From Thiemannella venezuelensis (GTDB lineage Bacteria > Actinomycetota > Actinomycetes > Streptosporangiales > Streptosporangiaceae), in contig NZ_JACHJJ010000003.1 in assembly GCF_014203605.1 (NCBI RefSeq), positions 62,001 to 126,000 on the forward strand: DNA of 64,000 nt, written 5' to 3'. The translations under genes and the position numbers were made by a program. Positions within the stretch are counted from its first letter, which is position 1. Every line of letters begins with the position of its first letter. This document shows, piece by piece, positions 16,140 to 23,951 of the stretch. The notes under the pieces are model-generated. The model ran no database searches. It had not been told where the DNA came from and was given only the letters and a program-made list of their open reading frames with translations.

Positions 16140-17465
16140 ATGAGCGATCCGAGCCTGCTCGCCGGGCGCTACCGCCTGCTGGAGCGCCGCGACCACACCG
16201 GCGCGAGCTGGCGCGCCCGCGACGAGGCCCTCCACCGCGACGTCACGATCTCCGAGGTACGGCTCCCGCCTCCGGGCCCGCACCGCGACTGGCTGATGGG
16301 TCAGATCCGCGCGGCGGCCGACCTCCGGCACCCCGGCGTCGTCGCGCTGCACGACGTGATCACGGCTCCGGACCGGGTCTGGCTGGTCCTGGAGGCCGCG
16401 GAGGGGCGCTCGCTGATGCAGACCGTCCGCGCCGAGGGCCCGCTGCCCACCGCGCGGGCGGCCGAGGTCGGCCTGAAGGTCCTGGACGCCCTGACCGCCG
16501 CCCAGGAGCGCGGCCTGCGCCTCACCGCGACCCCGGACAGCATCCTGCTCGCCCCGGACGGCCGCGTCGTCCTGACCGGCGTCGCCGCCCCGGCCCCCGC
16601 CGACGACCTGCGCACCCTCGGCGCCGCCCTGTTCACCGCGGTCGAGGGCCGCCTGCCGGGGACCGGTTCCAGCGTCCGCACGGCCGACGGCACCCCGCTG
16701 GCCTCCCCGGAGACCGGCTCCACCGGCTCCGGCCCCCTGGCCCCGCTCCTCGACGGCCTGCTCGCGGAGAACCCGGCCCACCGCCCCGACGCCACCTCCG
16801 TCCGCCTGGCCCTGGAGGGCCTCTCCCCCCGCCCGGCCCCCTCCCGCCGCAGGCCCCTCCTCGTCGGCGCCTCCGCCGCGGCCGTCGCCGTCGTCCTCCT
16901 GACCGGCGTCCTGGTCTGGCTCCGGCCCGGCTCCACCGGCTCCACCGGTCCCACCGCCGCCCCCGTCACGCTCCCCGCGTCCTTCGCCGAGCTGCCCGAT
17001 CCCTGCTCCCTCATCTCGGAAGAGCAGAGGACCGAGCTGCAACTGGCGTCCACCCCGTCCGAGCACAGCAAGAAGAAGTGCAAATGGCTCTGGACCTCCG
17101 GCGTTCCCCAGAACCTCGTCTACACGCTCGAACTCGACGCCTTCCGCCTCTCCTCGGAGAAGGTCGCGAAAGAGAACTACATCCGGTTCCGGGAACAGAC
17201 CGCCGAGCGCACCACCTCCGGCCAGGGGCTCCCGCTCACCGTCGTACGGCCTCCGGAGGCGGTTCCCGGAATCGGCGACGAGGCCTTCACCGGAGAGGTC
17301 ACGAACGGGCTCACCTACCTCACCACGGTGACCTTCCGTGCGCGCAACGCGGTGATCGTCGTGCAGTACTCGCGCAACGGCTCCGAAGACCCCGGCGGCA
17401 CGACCCGGGACGGCGGGCTCAAGATCGCTCGATGGATCCTCGACGTCCTCAGCCGGCAGGGCTGA
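16140..17465 (+). CDS. Receptor pseudokinase with DUF3558-like outer domain (4th of 4)
   Basis: A 441-residue kinase-like receptor in which all catalytic signatures are lost. The opening AGRYRLLERRDHTGASW has no glycine-rich loop, the VAIK lysine is Ser38 (VTISE), the HRD motif is LTA (128-130) and DFG is GVA (147-149). The fold is still recognisable from GRYRLL, ALHDVITAPDRVWLVLE and the C-lobe. A membrane helix (~243-262) and a DUF3558-like domain (DPCSLISEEQRTELQ, CKWLW, GIGDEAF) follow. Ribosome site GAGGGG lies six bases before ATG 16140. A scaffold or ligand co-receptor for the upstream kinase is the simplest reading. Confidence 0.85.
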   Translation: MSDPSLLAGRYRLLERRDHTGASWRARDEALHRDVTISEVRLPPPGPHRDWLMGQIRAAADLRHPGVVALHDVITAPDRVWLVLEAAEGRSLMQTVRAEGPLPTARAAEVGLKVLDALTAAQERGLRLTATPDSILLAPDGRVVLTGVAAPAPADDLRTLGAALFTAVEGRLPGTGSSVRTADGTPLASPETGSTGSGPLAPLLDGLLAENPAHRPDATSVRLALEGLSPRPAPSRRRPLLVGASAAAVAVVLLTGVLVWLRPGSTGSTGPTAAPVTLPASFAELPDPCSLISEEQRTELQLASTPSEHSKKKCKWLWTSGVPQNLVYTLELDAFRLSSEKVAKENYIRFREQTAERTTSGQGLPLTVVRPPEAVPGIGDEAFTGEVTNGLTYLTTVTFRARNAVIVVQYSRNGSEDPGGTTRDGGLKIARWILDVLSRQG

Positions 17466-17469
17466 GCGG

Positions 17470-17492
17470 CCGGAGGGAACGCCGCCCTCCGG
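17470..17492 (+). terminator. Hairpin ending the kinase array
   Basis: Perfect 8-bp inverted repeat (CCGGAGGG / CCCTCCGG, 7-base loop) five bases after the stop of the last receptor gene. There is no T-run, as in many actinomycete terminators. Confidence 0.55.
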
Positions 17493-17516
17493 ACCGCCGG
17501 CGACCTCGCGAAAGCT

Positions 17517-17528
17517 GAGATATATCTC
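17517..17528. promoter_or_regulatory. AT-rich palindrome upstream of a small membrane protein gene
   Basis: GAGATATATCTC is a perfect 12-bp palindrome in otherwise GC-rich intergenic DNA, about 94 bp before the small membrane protein start. It may be part of a promoter -10 region or an operator. The binding factor is unknown. Confidence 0.4.
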
Positions 17529-17621
17529 GAATGGAACCGGGGCGGTGGGCCCGTACGTTGGATGGACGACGCAGAATGGCAGCAGGCGGGGCGCGGGCTC
17601 CGCGTTCGGAGGATGTCGAGA

Positions 17622-17813
17622 ATGTCACCCGTTCAGAAGTACGCGGTCGGGGCCGGGGCGGCCGTCCTGCTCACCTGGATCTTCCTGCCGAACTGGATCG
17701 CGATGCTGGTCTTCCTGGGCGTCGTCGCCGCCCCGGTCGTCGGCTACCTGATGCTCGACCCGTCCCAGCGCCAGCGGCTCAAGCGCGTGCGCAGGCGCGG
17801 TATCGGCCGCTGA
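17622..17813 (+). CDS. Small membrane protein of unknown function
   Basis: A 63-residue protein with two hydrophobic stretches (roughly 5-20 and 22-42, VGAGAAVLLTWIFLPNWIAM and LVFLGVVAAPVVGYLML) and a strongly basic tail (RQRLKRVRRRGIGR) expected on the cytoplasmic side. I do not recognise a family. ATG 17622 has GGAGG nine bases upstream; the ATG at 17613 abuts that site and is less likely. It stands alone between the kinase array and the convergent DUF3817 gene. Confidence 0.7.
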   Translation: MSPVQKYAVGAGAAVLLTWIFLPNWIAMLVFLGVVAAPVVGYLMLDPSQRQRLKRVRRRGIGR

Positions 17814-17966
17814 CCGGCCGCACGGCCTCCCCGGCCGCGGCGGGGGCCCGCTCCGGCGGGCGCGCTCCCCTCGCGGCGGGGAGCCTGCGCGGGCTCCGGC
17901 CCGTGCGGCGGGCCCGGCCCGTACGGCGACGCAGGCCGTACGGGCCGGACCCGGGCGGCGCGGTCC

Positions 17967-18278
17967 TCAGGCCGCCGCGGCGGCGAGCTCGCTCTCGACC
18001 CGCTGGGTGACCTTGCGCTCGAACACGAACGAGAGCAGCGGCACGGTGCCCGCGAGCATCACGCCCAGGATGTACTGCCACGACCAGCGGGCCTTCATGC
18101 CCAGGTTCATGGTCGCCACCAGGTAGAGCATGTAGAGGAAGCCGTGGATCGGGGAGACGATCTTCGACGGGCCTTCGATGCCGAAGCCGTAGCGGAGCAC
18201 GATGCACACGGTCAGGACCAGCAGCATCACGCCGACGACGTAGGCCAGGACTCGGAAGGGCTTGAGGGCGGATTCCAC
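17967..18278 (-). CDS. DUF3817 integral membrane protein
   Basis: A 103-residue protein with three membrane helices. The family core is visible: FRVLAYVVGVMLLVLTVCIVL, the loop GPSKIVSPIHGFLYMLYLV and a basic KARWSW loop before the last helix. DUF3817 proteins are often encoded near cytochrome oxidase assembly genes in actinobacteria, consistent with the SURF1 gene 47 bp upstream on the same strand. The start is GTG with GAGGT about ten bases upstream. Its function is not established. Confidence 0.88.
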   Translation of the reverse strand: MESALKPFRVLAYVVGVMLLVLTVCIVLRYGFGIEGPSKIVSPIHGFLYMLYLVATMNLGMKARWSWQYILGVMLAGTVPLLSFVFERKVTQRVESELAAAAA

Positions 18279-18325
18279 GGTTGTCTACCTCGGTCTGGGG
18301 TTCGGACGGTCAACGATATGCGGAG

Positions 18326-19168
18326 TCAGACGGCGGCCGGTCTGGACTCGGGGTCGGTCTCGCGGCCGGCCGGGGCCCCGGAGTCCGCCGCCGCCCCGGG
18401 ACCGGGCTCCGGATCCGGCGCGGGCCCGGCCGCCGGGGCGGGTTCCGTCTCCGGCGCGGCCGTGCCCCTGCGGACGGCGTCGCGCACGAAGTGCCACCAC
18501 ATGAAGACCGCGAACAGGCCGAAGATCCACCACTGGGCCGCGTAGGCGAGGTTGCGCCAGGTGAGCACGCCCTCGGAGGTCGGCGGCTCGACGGGGACCG
18601 GCTTCGCCGCGACGGCCGGGGCCGGGGACTGGGCGGTGGCGATCACGAAGCCGTCGCGGAGCCTGACGCCCCGCCACAGGTTGATCAGCTCGGCCGAGGA
18701 CACGGTCAGCACCTGCCCCTGCGGCACCCGGACGCGCCGCACGCTGTCGGTCGGCTCGGAGGCCTGGAGGCGGCCGGTCACGGTCACCTTCCCCTCCGGT
18801 ACGGCCGTCGCCGGGTCGCCCTCCGCGGCCACCCAGCCGCGCACGACCGGGATCGACGTGCCGTCGCCGAGGTCGAGCGCGGTCAGGATCCACAGGCCGT
18901 CGTCCCGCCCGGCCACCAGGAGCTGCCGGTCGGCGGTGAAGGCCCCCTCCGCCGTCACCTGGCGGCGGACCGCGTCGGCCGTCAGGTGGCGGCCGGGGGC
19001 GGAGAGCGTGCCCACCGCCACCGGGGCCGGGTCCACGGCCGCCTGGGGCCTGCCGGAGTCCTCGAAGACGCCGAGCTGCCAGCGGCCGAGGAGCCCGCAC
19101 ACGACGAGCGCTCCGACCGCGAGCAGGTGGAGCACCGCCACGCGGGGAGAGAACAGGATCCGGAGCAT
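18326..19168 (-). CDS. SURF1-family cytochrome oxidase assembly protein
   Basis: A 280-residue SURF1-like protein. An N-terminal membrane helix (~10-30, ending in LLGRWQLGVFE, the conserved G-x-W-Q motif) and a C-terminal helix (AAQWWIFGLFAVFMWWHFV) flank an outer domain with VRGWV, the layout of SURF1/Shy1 proteins that aid heme A insertion into cytochrome c oxidase. About 60 residues of Ala/Pro/Glu-rich tail follow the second helix. It forms a likely operon with DUF3817. Confidence 0.92.
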   Translation of the reverse strand: MLRILFSPRVAVLHLLAVGALVVCGLLGRWQLGVFEDSGRPQAAVDPAPVAVGTLSAPGRHLTADAVRRQVTAEGAFTADRQLLVAGRDDGLWILTALDLGDGTSIPVVRGWVAAEGDPATAVPEGKVTVTGRLQASEPTDSVRRVRVPQGQVLTVSSAELINLWRGVRLRDGFVIATAQSPAPAVAAKPVPVEPPTSEGVLTWRNLAYAAQWWIFGLFAVFMWWHFVRDAVRRGTAAPETEPAPAAGPAPDPEPGPGAAADSGAPAGRETDPESRPAAV

Positions 19169-19342
19169 GACACCACGCTATCCGCCCGCACCCGCGGTCC
19201 CGCCCCCAGGACCGCGTCCGGGTTCACGCCGCGTCCGCGCCGCGCTGCACTCCGTCCCGCTTCCCATCCGGTTCGGCATGGATGGCGGGTGGAGTGCCGC
19301 GCGCCATATTGAAAAGTCGTCTCATATCGCTAAAGTCGACCC

Positions 19343-19513
19343 ATGTCTGAACCGCAGATCGATCCGGCAGGGAACACCCAGCAGTTCCGCGCCTTCGCGC
19401 AGCGGAACGAGCCGGAGGCCGCGCCGGAGAAGCGCTCGCCCGCCCTGCTGATCGCTGTTGCCGTGGTCGCGGTGATCCTCATCGCCGCGGTCGCCGCCTA
19501 CTTCGTCATCTGA
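19343..19513 (+). CDS. Small single-pass membrane protein, unknown function
   Basis: A 56-residue protein (MSEPQIDPAGNTQQFRAFAQ start) with a polar N-terminal half and one C-terminal helix made of Ala, Val, Leu and Ile (residues ~34-55), as in tail-anchored proteins. It diverges from SURF1 and ends before a good intrinsic terminator. Clean codon bias and the terminator support a real gene, although the ribosome site is weak. No family is recognised. Confidence 0.7.
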   Translation: MSEPQIDPAGNTQQFRAFAQRNEPEAAPEKRSPALLIAVAVVAVILIAAVAAYFVI

Positions 19514-19574
19514 GAACCCCTCCCGGCCGGACGCCCCCGCGGGCCGTACGTTTCCGGGAGGACGAGCCGCCGCC

Positions 19575-19604
19575 AGCGCCGAAGGCCACGCCCTCGGCGC
19601 TTTT
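19575..19604 (+). terminator. Intrinsic terminator after the small membrane protein gene
   Basis: AGCGCCGA (19575-19582) and TCGGCGCT (19594-19601) form a perfect 8-bp stem with an 11-base loop, followed by TTTT. Confidence 0.75.
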
Positions 19605-19659
19605 CGCGTTGCCCGGAGGTCCGCTCTCCGCTCCCGGGCGTTTTTCGCGCCCCGGCCGT

Positions 19660-19673
19660 ACCGACCGGTCGGT
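19660..19673. promoter_or_regulatory. Palindromic operator-like site ahead of the monooxygenase gene
   Basis: ACCGACCGGTCGGT is a perfect 14-bp palindrome 85 bp upstream of the monooxygenase start, typical in form of TetR-family operators. It overlaps by one base a TGTGA-N6-TCACT sequence (19673-19688) that matches the CRP/GlxR consensus at nine of ten fixed positions. Confidence 0.5.
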
Positions 19674-19727
19674 GTGACGTGCTTCACTGCAAGCCAGGTA
19701 TGGACGACCCCGAGCCGCGCCAACTAC

Positions 19728-19746
19728 ATTGGACTCTAAGTCCAAT
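19728..19746. promoter_or_regulatory. Inverted repeat overlapping the monooxygenase ribosome site
   Basis: ATTGGACTCTAAGTCCAAT has perfect 8-bp arms and a 3-base centre, and ends one base before the AAGGAG ribosome site (19747-19752). It is placed to block transcription or translation initiation. No cognate regulator gene is adjacent. Confidence 0.65.
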
Positions 19747-19757
19747 AAGGAGAGCGG

Positions 19758-21215
19758 ATGAGCACTCGCCCCGGGATAACCATCATCGGCTCCGGCTTCG
19801 CCGGGATCGGCATGGCGATCAAGCTGAAGGAGGCCGGCTACCACGACTTCGTCATCCTGGAGAAGGCCCCCGACCTCGGCGGCACCTGGCGGGACAACAC
19901 CTATCCCGGCTGTGCCTGCGACGTCCCCTCGCACATGTACTCCTTCTCCTTCGAGCTCAACCCCGGCTGGTCCCGGATGTTCTCCCCGCAGTCCGAGATC
20001 TGGGACTACATGCGCGGCTGCGTGGCGAAGTACGGCCTGGCCCCGCACTTCCGGTTCGGCAAGGAGGTCACCGCGCTGGAGTACGACGACGCGGCCCACG
20101 AGTGGCGCGTCGCCACCGGCGACGGCGAGGCGTTCACCACCAACGCGGTCGTCTCCGGCATCGGCGCGCTGCACGTGCCGTCCCTCCCGCAGATCCCGGG
20201 CCGCGAGCGGTTCCGGGGCCCGGCCTTCCACTCGGCCGAGTGGGACCACTCCGTCGACCTGGCCGGCAAGCGGGTCGCGGTGATCGGCACGGGCGCCTCC
20301 GCCGTCCAGTTCGTCCCCCGGCTCGCCGAGCAGGCCGCCCGGCTCACGGTCTTCCAGCGCACGCCCCCGTGGATCCAGCCCAAGCCGGACTTCGAGCTCT
20401 CCTCCCGGGCCAGGCGCGTCCTCTCCCTGCCCGGGGCCGCCCGCGCGCTGCGCAACTCGATCTACTGGGTGCTGGAGGCGCGGGCGCTCGGATTCACGAT
20501 CGACCCGCGCCTGATGAAGCTCCAGGAGGTGGTGGCCCGCCGCCACCTGGAGCGGCAGGTCGCCGACCCGGAACTGCGCGCCAAGCTGACCCCGGACTAC
20601 ACGATCGGCTGCAAGCGCATCCTGCTCTCCAACGACTACTATCCCGCGCTGACCAGGGACGGTGTCGAGCTGGTCACCGACGCGGTGACCGAGATCCGGG
20701 AGAACTCGATCGTCGACGCCACCGGCCGGGAGACCGAGGTCGACGCCATCGTCTACGGCACCGGGTTCAAGGTCACCGACGCGCTGAACGAGCAGCGGAT
20801 CATCGGCAGGAACGGCCTGAAGATCCAGGAGGCCTGGCAGAACGGCATCGAGGCCTACTACGGCATCACCACCGCCGGTTTCCCCAACCTGTTCTTCCTG
20901 CTCGGCCCGAACACCGGCCTGGGCCACAACTCGGTCGTCTTCATGATCGAGTCCCAGGTCAGGTACGTGATCGACTGCCTCCGGCTGCTCTCGAAGAGCC
21001 GGGCACGGGCGCTGGACGTCCGCCCCGAGGCGCAGCGGGCCTACAACGACCGCCTGCAGGAGCGGCTGAACGCCCTGATCTGGAGCGAGGGCGGCTGCCG
21101 GAGCTGGTACCTCGACGAGCACGGCGTCAACCGCACGACCTGGCCCGGGTTCACCTTCGAGTACTGGGCGCGGACCCGGAAGGTGCAGCCCGGGGCCTAC
21201 GAGCTCATCCATTGA
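19758..21215 (+). CDS. Flavin-dependent Baeyer-Villiger-type monooxygenase
   Basis: A 485-residue class B flavoprotein monooxygenase. It has an FAD-binding GSGFAGIGMA near the N-terminus, an NADPH-binding GTGASAVQF, and a type I Baeyer-Villiger fingerprint of the form F-x-G-x3-H-x3-W (FRGPAFHSAEWD) between them. Such enzymes insert oxygen next to ketones or oxidise heteroatoms using NADPH and O2. The ribosome site AAGGAG lies five bases before ATG 19758. Three palindromic or CRP-like sites upstream suggest tight control. Substrate unknown; ketones from lipid or steroid catabolism are possible given other genes in the window. Confidence 0.9.
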   Translation: MSTRPGITIIGSGFAGIGMAIKLKEAGYHDFVILEKAPDLGGTWRDNTYPGCACDVPSHMYSFSFELNPGWSRMFSPQSEIWDYMRGCVAKYGLAPHFRFGKEVTALEYDDAAHEWRVATGDGEAFTTNAVVSGIGALHVPSLPQIPGRERFRGPAFHSAEWDHSVDLAGKRVAVIGTGASAVQFVPRLAEQAARLTVFQRTPPWIQPKPDFELSSRARRVLSLPGAARALRNSIYWVLEARALGFTIDPRLMKLQEVVARRHLERQVADPELRAKLTPDYTIGCKRILLSNDYYPALTRDGVELVTDAVTEIRENSIVDATGRETEVDAIVYGTGFKVTDALNEQRIIGRNGLKIQEAWQNGIEAYYGITTAGFPNLFFLLGPNTGLGHNSVVFMIESQVRYVIDCLRLLSKSRARALDVRPEAQRAYNDRLQERLNALIWSEGGCRSWYLDEHGVNRTTWPGFTFEYWARTRKVQPGAYELIH

Positions 21216-21262
21216 GTTCGACCCACCGGGCCCGGCGGATCGGCCGGTCCGCATCCCGGCCC

Positions 21263-21913
21263 TCACGGCACAGGGGTGGCCGCCCGCCACAGGCGGGCGA
21301 AGATCTGCAGTGCATATTCGTACATGACCCCATCGCTGCGGAAGACCAGGCAGGGCGAGTTGCGCCCGTGCGCGCCGGGCAGGTACGGAGTGAAGTAGAC
21401 GACCTGGTCGGTGGCGATGACACGGCAGCTGTGCGGGGCGTCGAACAGGCGCAGCCGTACCGCGGGGTTGCGGCCCGACACGGTCGACAGATAGGTGATG
21501 TTGGCCGAGATCTGCTCTGCCAGGACACCGGCGTCGAACCCGGGGTCGCTCCGCCGGATCTCCTCCCCTCGCGCCCGCAACCAGCCCCCGGTGTCATCCG
21601 GGTCGGGCAGCAGCACCTCGACCGACTCCAGGCGCTCGCGCCCCGGCCGCCAGAGGGCCTGGAAACTGTCGCGGGTCAACTCGTTACCCCGTCCCGCCAG
21701 CACCCGTACCCAGCGGGCCTCCCGGAGATCCGCCGCCAGATCGGCGTTGGCGGCCTTCTGGTCCGGGTAGGAACGCTCGACTCCCATGCCGGTCATCTTC
21801 GACAGCAGGTGGATGAGGAGCCGCCGGGGCCTGGACGCGCCGAGCCAGCCCGCCATGACGACGAGCGCGGCGGCCACCAGCGAGCTGACCACTCCGATGA
21901 TCATTTCCTGCAT
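21263..21913 (-). CDS. Membrane-anchored protein of unknown function, divergent from the phosphorylase-EAD gene
   Basis: A 216-residue protein with one N-terminal membrane helix (residues ~4-25) and a cytoplasmic alpha/beta-like domain: RVLAGRGNELTRDSF, VEVLLPDPDDTGGWL, then VRLRLFDAPHSCRVIATD and YFTPYLPGAHGRNSPCLVFR. The second half recalls PLD-like or DUF5919-like sensor domains found beside actinobacterial regulators, but I cannot name the family with confidence. Its 151-bp divergent promoter region is shared with the PNP-EAD effector gene and contains an 8-bp inverted repeat, so it may be an effector, sensor or inhibitor of the conflict system. Confidence 0.7.
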   Translation of the reverse strand: MQEMIIGVVSSLVAAALVVMAGWLGASRPRRLLIHLLSKMTGMGVERSYPDQKAANADLAADLREARWVRVLAGRGNELTRDSFQALWRPGRERLESVEVLLPDPDDTGGWLRARGEEIRRSDPGFDAGVLAEQISANITYLSTVSGRNPAVRLRLFDAPHSCRVIATDQVVYFTPYLPGAHGRNSPCLVFRSDGVMYEYALQIFARLWRAATPVP

Positions 21914-21960
21914 GGGCTACTCCCGAGCCGTGGCGGGGTACGGGCACTCTCCTTATATGA

Positions 21961-21991
21961 AATATCGCTGTACGACGCGTTATGCGATATT
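21961..21991. promoter_or_regulatory. Inverted repeat in the divergent promoter of the membrane protein and PNP-EAD genes
   Basis: AATATCGC (21961-21968) and GCGATATT (21984-21991) are perfect 8-bp arms separated by 15 bases, in AT-rich DNA unlike its surroundings. Placement between divergent genes suggests an operator or overlapping promoters. Confidence 0.55.
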
Positions 21992-22064
21992 CCGCTCAGG
22001 CCTCCTGTTCCGATCTAGAGTGGAGTCGAGATCTCGTCCCCGCCCTATCCCCGCGGAGTGATGG

Positions 22065-23258
22065 ATGACCGGCTCCCTCTCCCCCGTCATCGGTGTGATC
22101 ACCGCCCTCCCGATCGAGGCCGCGGCCGTACGACACGTCCTCGGCGAGGTGACGGAACAGTCCGCCCCCGGCGACCCGACCAGCTACGTCACCGCCGTCC
22201 TCGGCTGCGGCCCGGTCGTGGCGACCAGTCTGGTTACCACCGGCAACCCCGCCGCCGCCGACGCATGCACCCATCTGACACGGAGCTTCCCCGGTGTACG
22301 CGCAATCGTGATGTGTGGCATCGCACTGGGTGCGCCCTGCGACGGCGATCCCGAACAGGACATACGGCTCGGTGACATCGCGGTGGGAAGCGAAGGGGTG
22401 GTCCACTACGGCCATGTCCGGGTCACCGACGACGGCACCGCCCCGCGTGGCGACCCGCTCGCCGCCTCACCCCTCCTCCTTCGTGGCGTGAGACGGATCC
22501 AGGAGGCACAGGAGCGCGGTGAGCGCCCGTGGGAGCAGTGGCTCCGGTCGCTTCCCGCCCCCATGTACCGGCGCCCACCGGCCGCCACGGATCCGCACGC
22601 CCGGAAGGGGCAGCGGAAGCCTCTCGTCGTCTACGGCCGAATCGGCAGCGGGGACGAGCTGCTGCGCAGCGAAGCCCGACGGAACGAGATCATCCGCAAC
22701 CACCCGAAGCTGGTGGCGATCGAGATGGAGGCCGCGGGCGTCGCCGTCAGCAGCGCGCTGAACGGACGGCAGTGCCTTGTCATCCGGGGGATCAGCGACT
22801 ACGGCGACTCCTGCAAAACGGATCGCTGGCAGCCGTACTCCGCACTGGCCGCCGCCTCGTACCTCCGGGCACTGCTGGACGCCCTGGGCGGGGCGGAGTC
22901 TCACTCTGCCGCGAGCGGACCCGACGACGGCTGGCAGGAGTCGGCTGCTTCCGGGACGGCCGTGCATACTCCGAAACTGCTCGACCTCGTGAACGTGATG
23001 GAAGGCGTCTCATCGCTCCAGACGCCGGGCGACCGCGACATCGTGCTTCAGATGATGCGCCCGTCCATCAGGAACCGGGTGGCCCGCGACCCCCGCAACC
23101 GTCCCGCACTGTACAGTCTCGCCCACATCTGCAAGGACCACGGGTCGGGGTTCGACGAGCTCATCACGGTGCTCACCGGCTTGGAGGGAGAGGGCTCGCT
23201 TCCGGTGCGCGACCTCGCCATCGCGATCGAACTGTTCCTGGACGGTCAGTCCTCGTAA
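22065..23258 (+). CDS. Nucleoside phosphorylase/nucleosidase fused to an effector-associated domain (PNP-EAD)
   Basis: A 397-residue two-domain protein. Residues ~8-272 form a PNP/MTAN-type fold: IGVITALPIEAAAV, MCGIALGA, the VAIEMEAAGV catalytic-Glu motif (217-226) and RGISDYGD with the catalytic Asp (241-248). Residues ~304-392 form a helical domain with the pattern of EAD2-type effector-associated domains (LLDLVNVMEGV..., RDIVLQMMRPSI, LAHICKDHGSGFDELITVL). In described systems such domains recruit an effector to a partner bearing a matching domain; the VMAP protein of this locus has one at its N-terminus. The likely role is triggered cleavage of a nucleoside or nucleotide. ATG 22065 has GGAG six bases upstream. 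Confidence 0.85.
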   Translation: MTGSLSPVIGVITALPIEAAAVRHVLGEVTEQSAPGDPTSYVTAVLGCGPVVATSLVTTGNPAAADACTHLTRSFPGVRAIVMCGIALGAPCDGDPEQDIRLGDIAVGSEGVVHYGHVRVTDDGTAPRGDPLAASPLLLRGVRRIQEAQERGERPWEQWLRSLPAPMYRRPPAATDPHARKGQRKPLVVYGRIGSGDELLRSEARRNEIIRNHPKLVAIEMEAAGVAVSSALNGRQCLVIRGISDYGDSCKTDRWQPYSALAAASYLRALLDALGGAESHSAASGPDDGWQESAASGTAVHTPKLLDLVNVMEGVSSLQTPGDRDIVLQMMRPSIRNRVARDPRNRPALYSLAHICKDHGSGFDELITVLTGLEGEGSLPVRDLAIAIELFLDGQSS

Positions 23259-23476
23259 TCGAACTCACCGTCCAGCACCCCCGCCACGAAGGCGTCCCAC
23301 TCGGCCTGGGTGAAGACCAGGACGGGGCTGCCCTCACCGGCCCCGCTCCGCATGAGGATCGACTCCCCACAGAAGGCGATCTGGACAGGGTCCGCGATGG
23401 CCTGGTCAGTCGCTCCGGTCATCCAGTCAGCCGCATCGAGGTCGAACGCATCGGCCGAGGGCTTGATCTGCTCCAT
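23246..23476 (-). CDS. DUF397-like small protein (1st of 3)
   Basis: A 76-residue protein whose C-terminal half fits DUF397: VQIAFCGESILMRS, then PVLVFTQAEWDAFVAGVLDGEFD. The usual N-terminal WRKSSYS motif is not present, so it is a divergent member. DUF397 proteins are abundant in actinomycetes, usually next to XRE regulators, and some modulate development or antibiotic production. It is convergent with the PNP-EAD gene, overlapping it by 13 bp. Confidence 0.75.
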   Translation of the reverse strand: MEQIKPSADAFDLDAADWMTGATDQAIADPVQIAFCGESILMRSGAGEGSPVLVFTQAEWDAFVAGVLDGEFDYED

Positions 23477-23685
23477 GCGCAGATCGTAGCCCCGCGGGAC
23501 GGACCTGACCTTCGGCCGACACAGCCCTCTGACCGATATTCCACAATTACCCCGCCCAGCCGGCCCCGGCACTTGGACCGAAGAGCCTGCCGCTAGAGTA
23601 GTCGACTGATTACTGTGTGCAATTCTCGGTCACAGTAGATCCTTTTCATGTAGGTTCTTCACCAAAAAAGAAGAAAGGGGTTCTG

Positions 23686-23889
23686 ATGGAGAATAGAGGG
23701 TCGCGCGGTCCCGTATGGCGCAAGAGCAGTTACAGTACCGAACAGGAGTTCGGCACCTGCGTCGAGGTCGCCGAGCTTGGCGATCTTCTGGGCGTCCGTG
23801 ACTCGAAGAACGCGAGTGGCCCTCACCTGATATTCACCAGAGAGTCCTGGTCGGCGTTCACCGAGGCGATCAAATCGCGCTCGGTCTGA
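23686..23889 (+). CDS. DUF397 protein (2nd of 3)
   Basis: A 67-residue canonical DUF397 protein: VWRKSSYSTEQEFGTCVEVAE, GVRDSKNASGPHLIFTRESW and FTEAIKS. ATG 23686 is preceded by AAAGGGG at five to six bases. The upstream region (23590-23685) is AT-rich and probably holds its promoter. No XRE partner gene is adjacent, which is unusual for the family; the neighbours are the PNP-EAD effector and the ternary operon. Confidence 0.9.
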   Translation: MENRGSRGPVWRKSSYSTEQEFGTCVEVAELGDLLGVRDSKNASGPHLIFTRESWSAFTEAIKSRSV

Positions 23890-23951
23890 CCCGGTCCGAC
23901 CCGGCCGGGGCGCGGAAGAGCCAGACTCTGTGCTCCGGCAGAACCGGCCGA

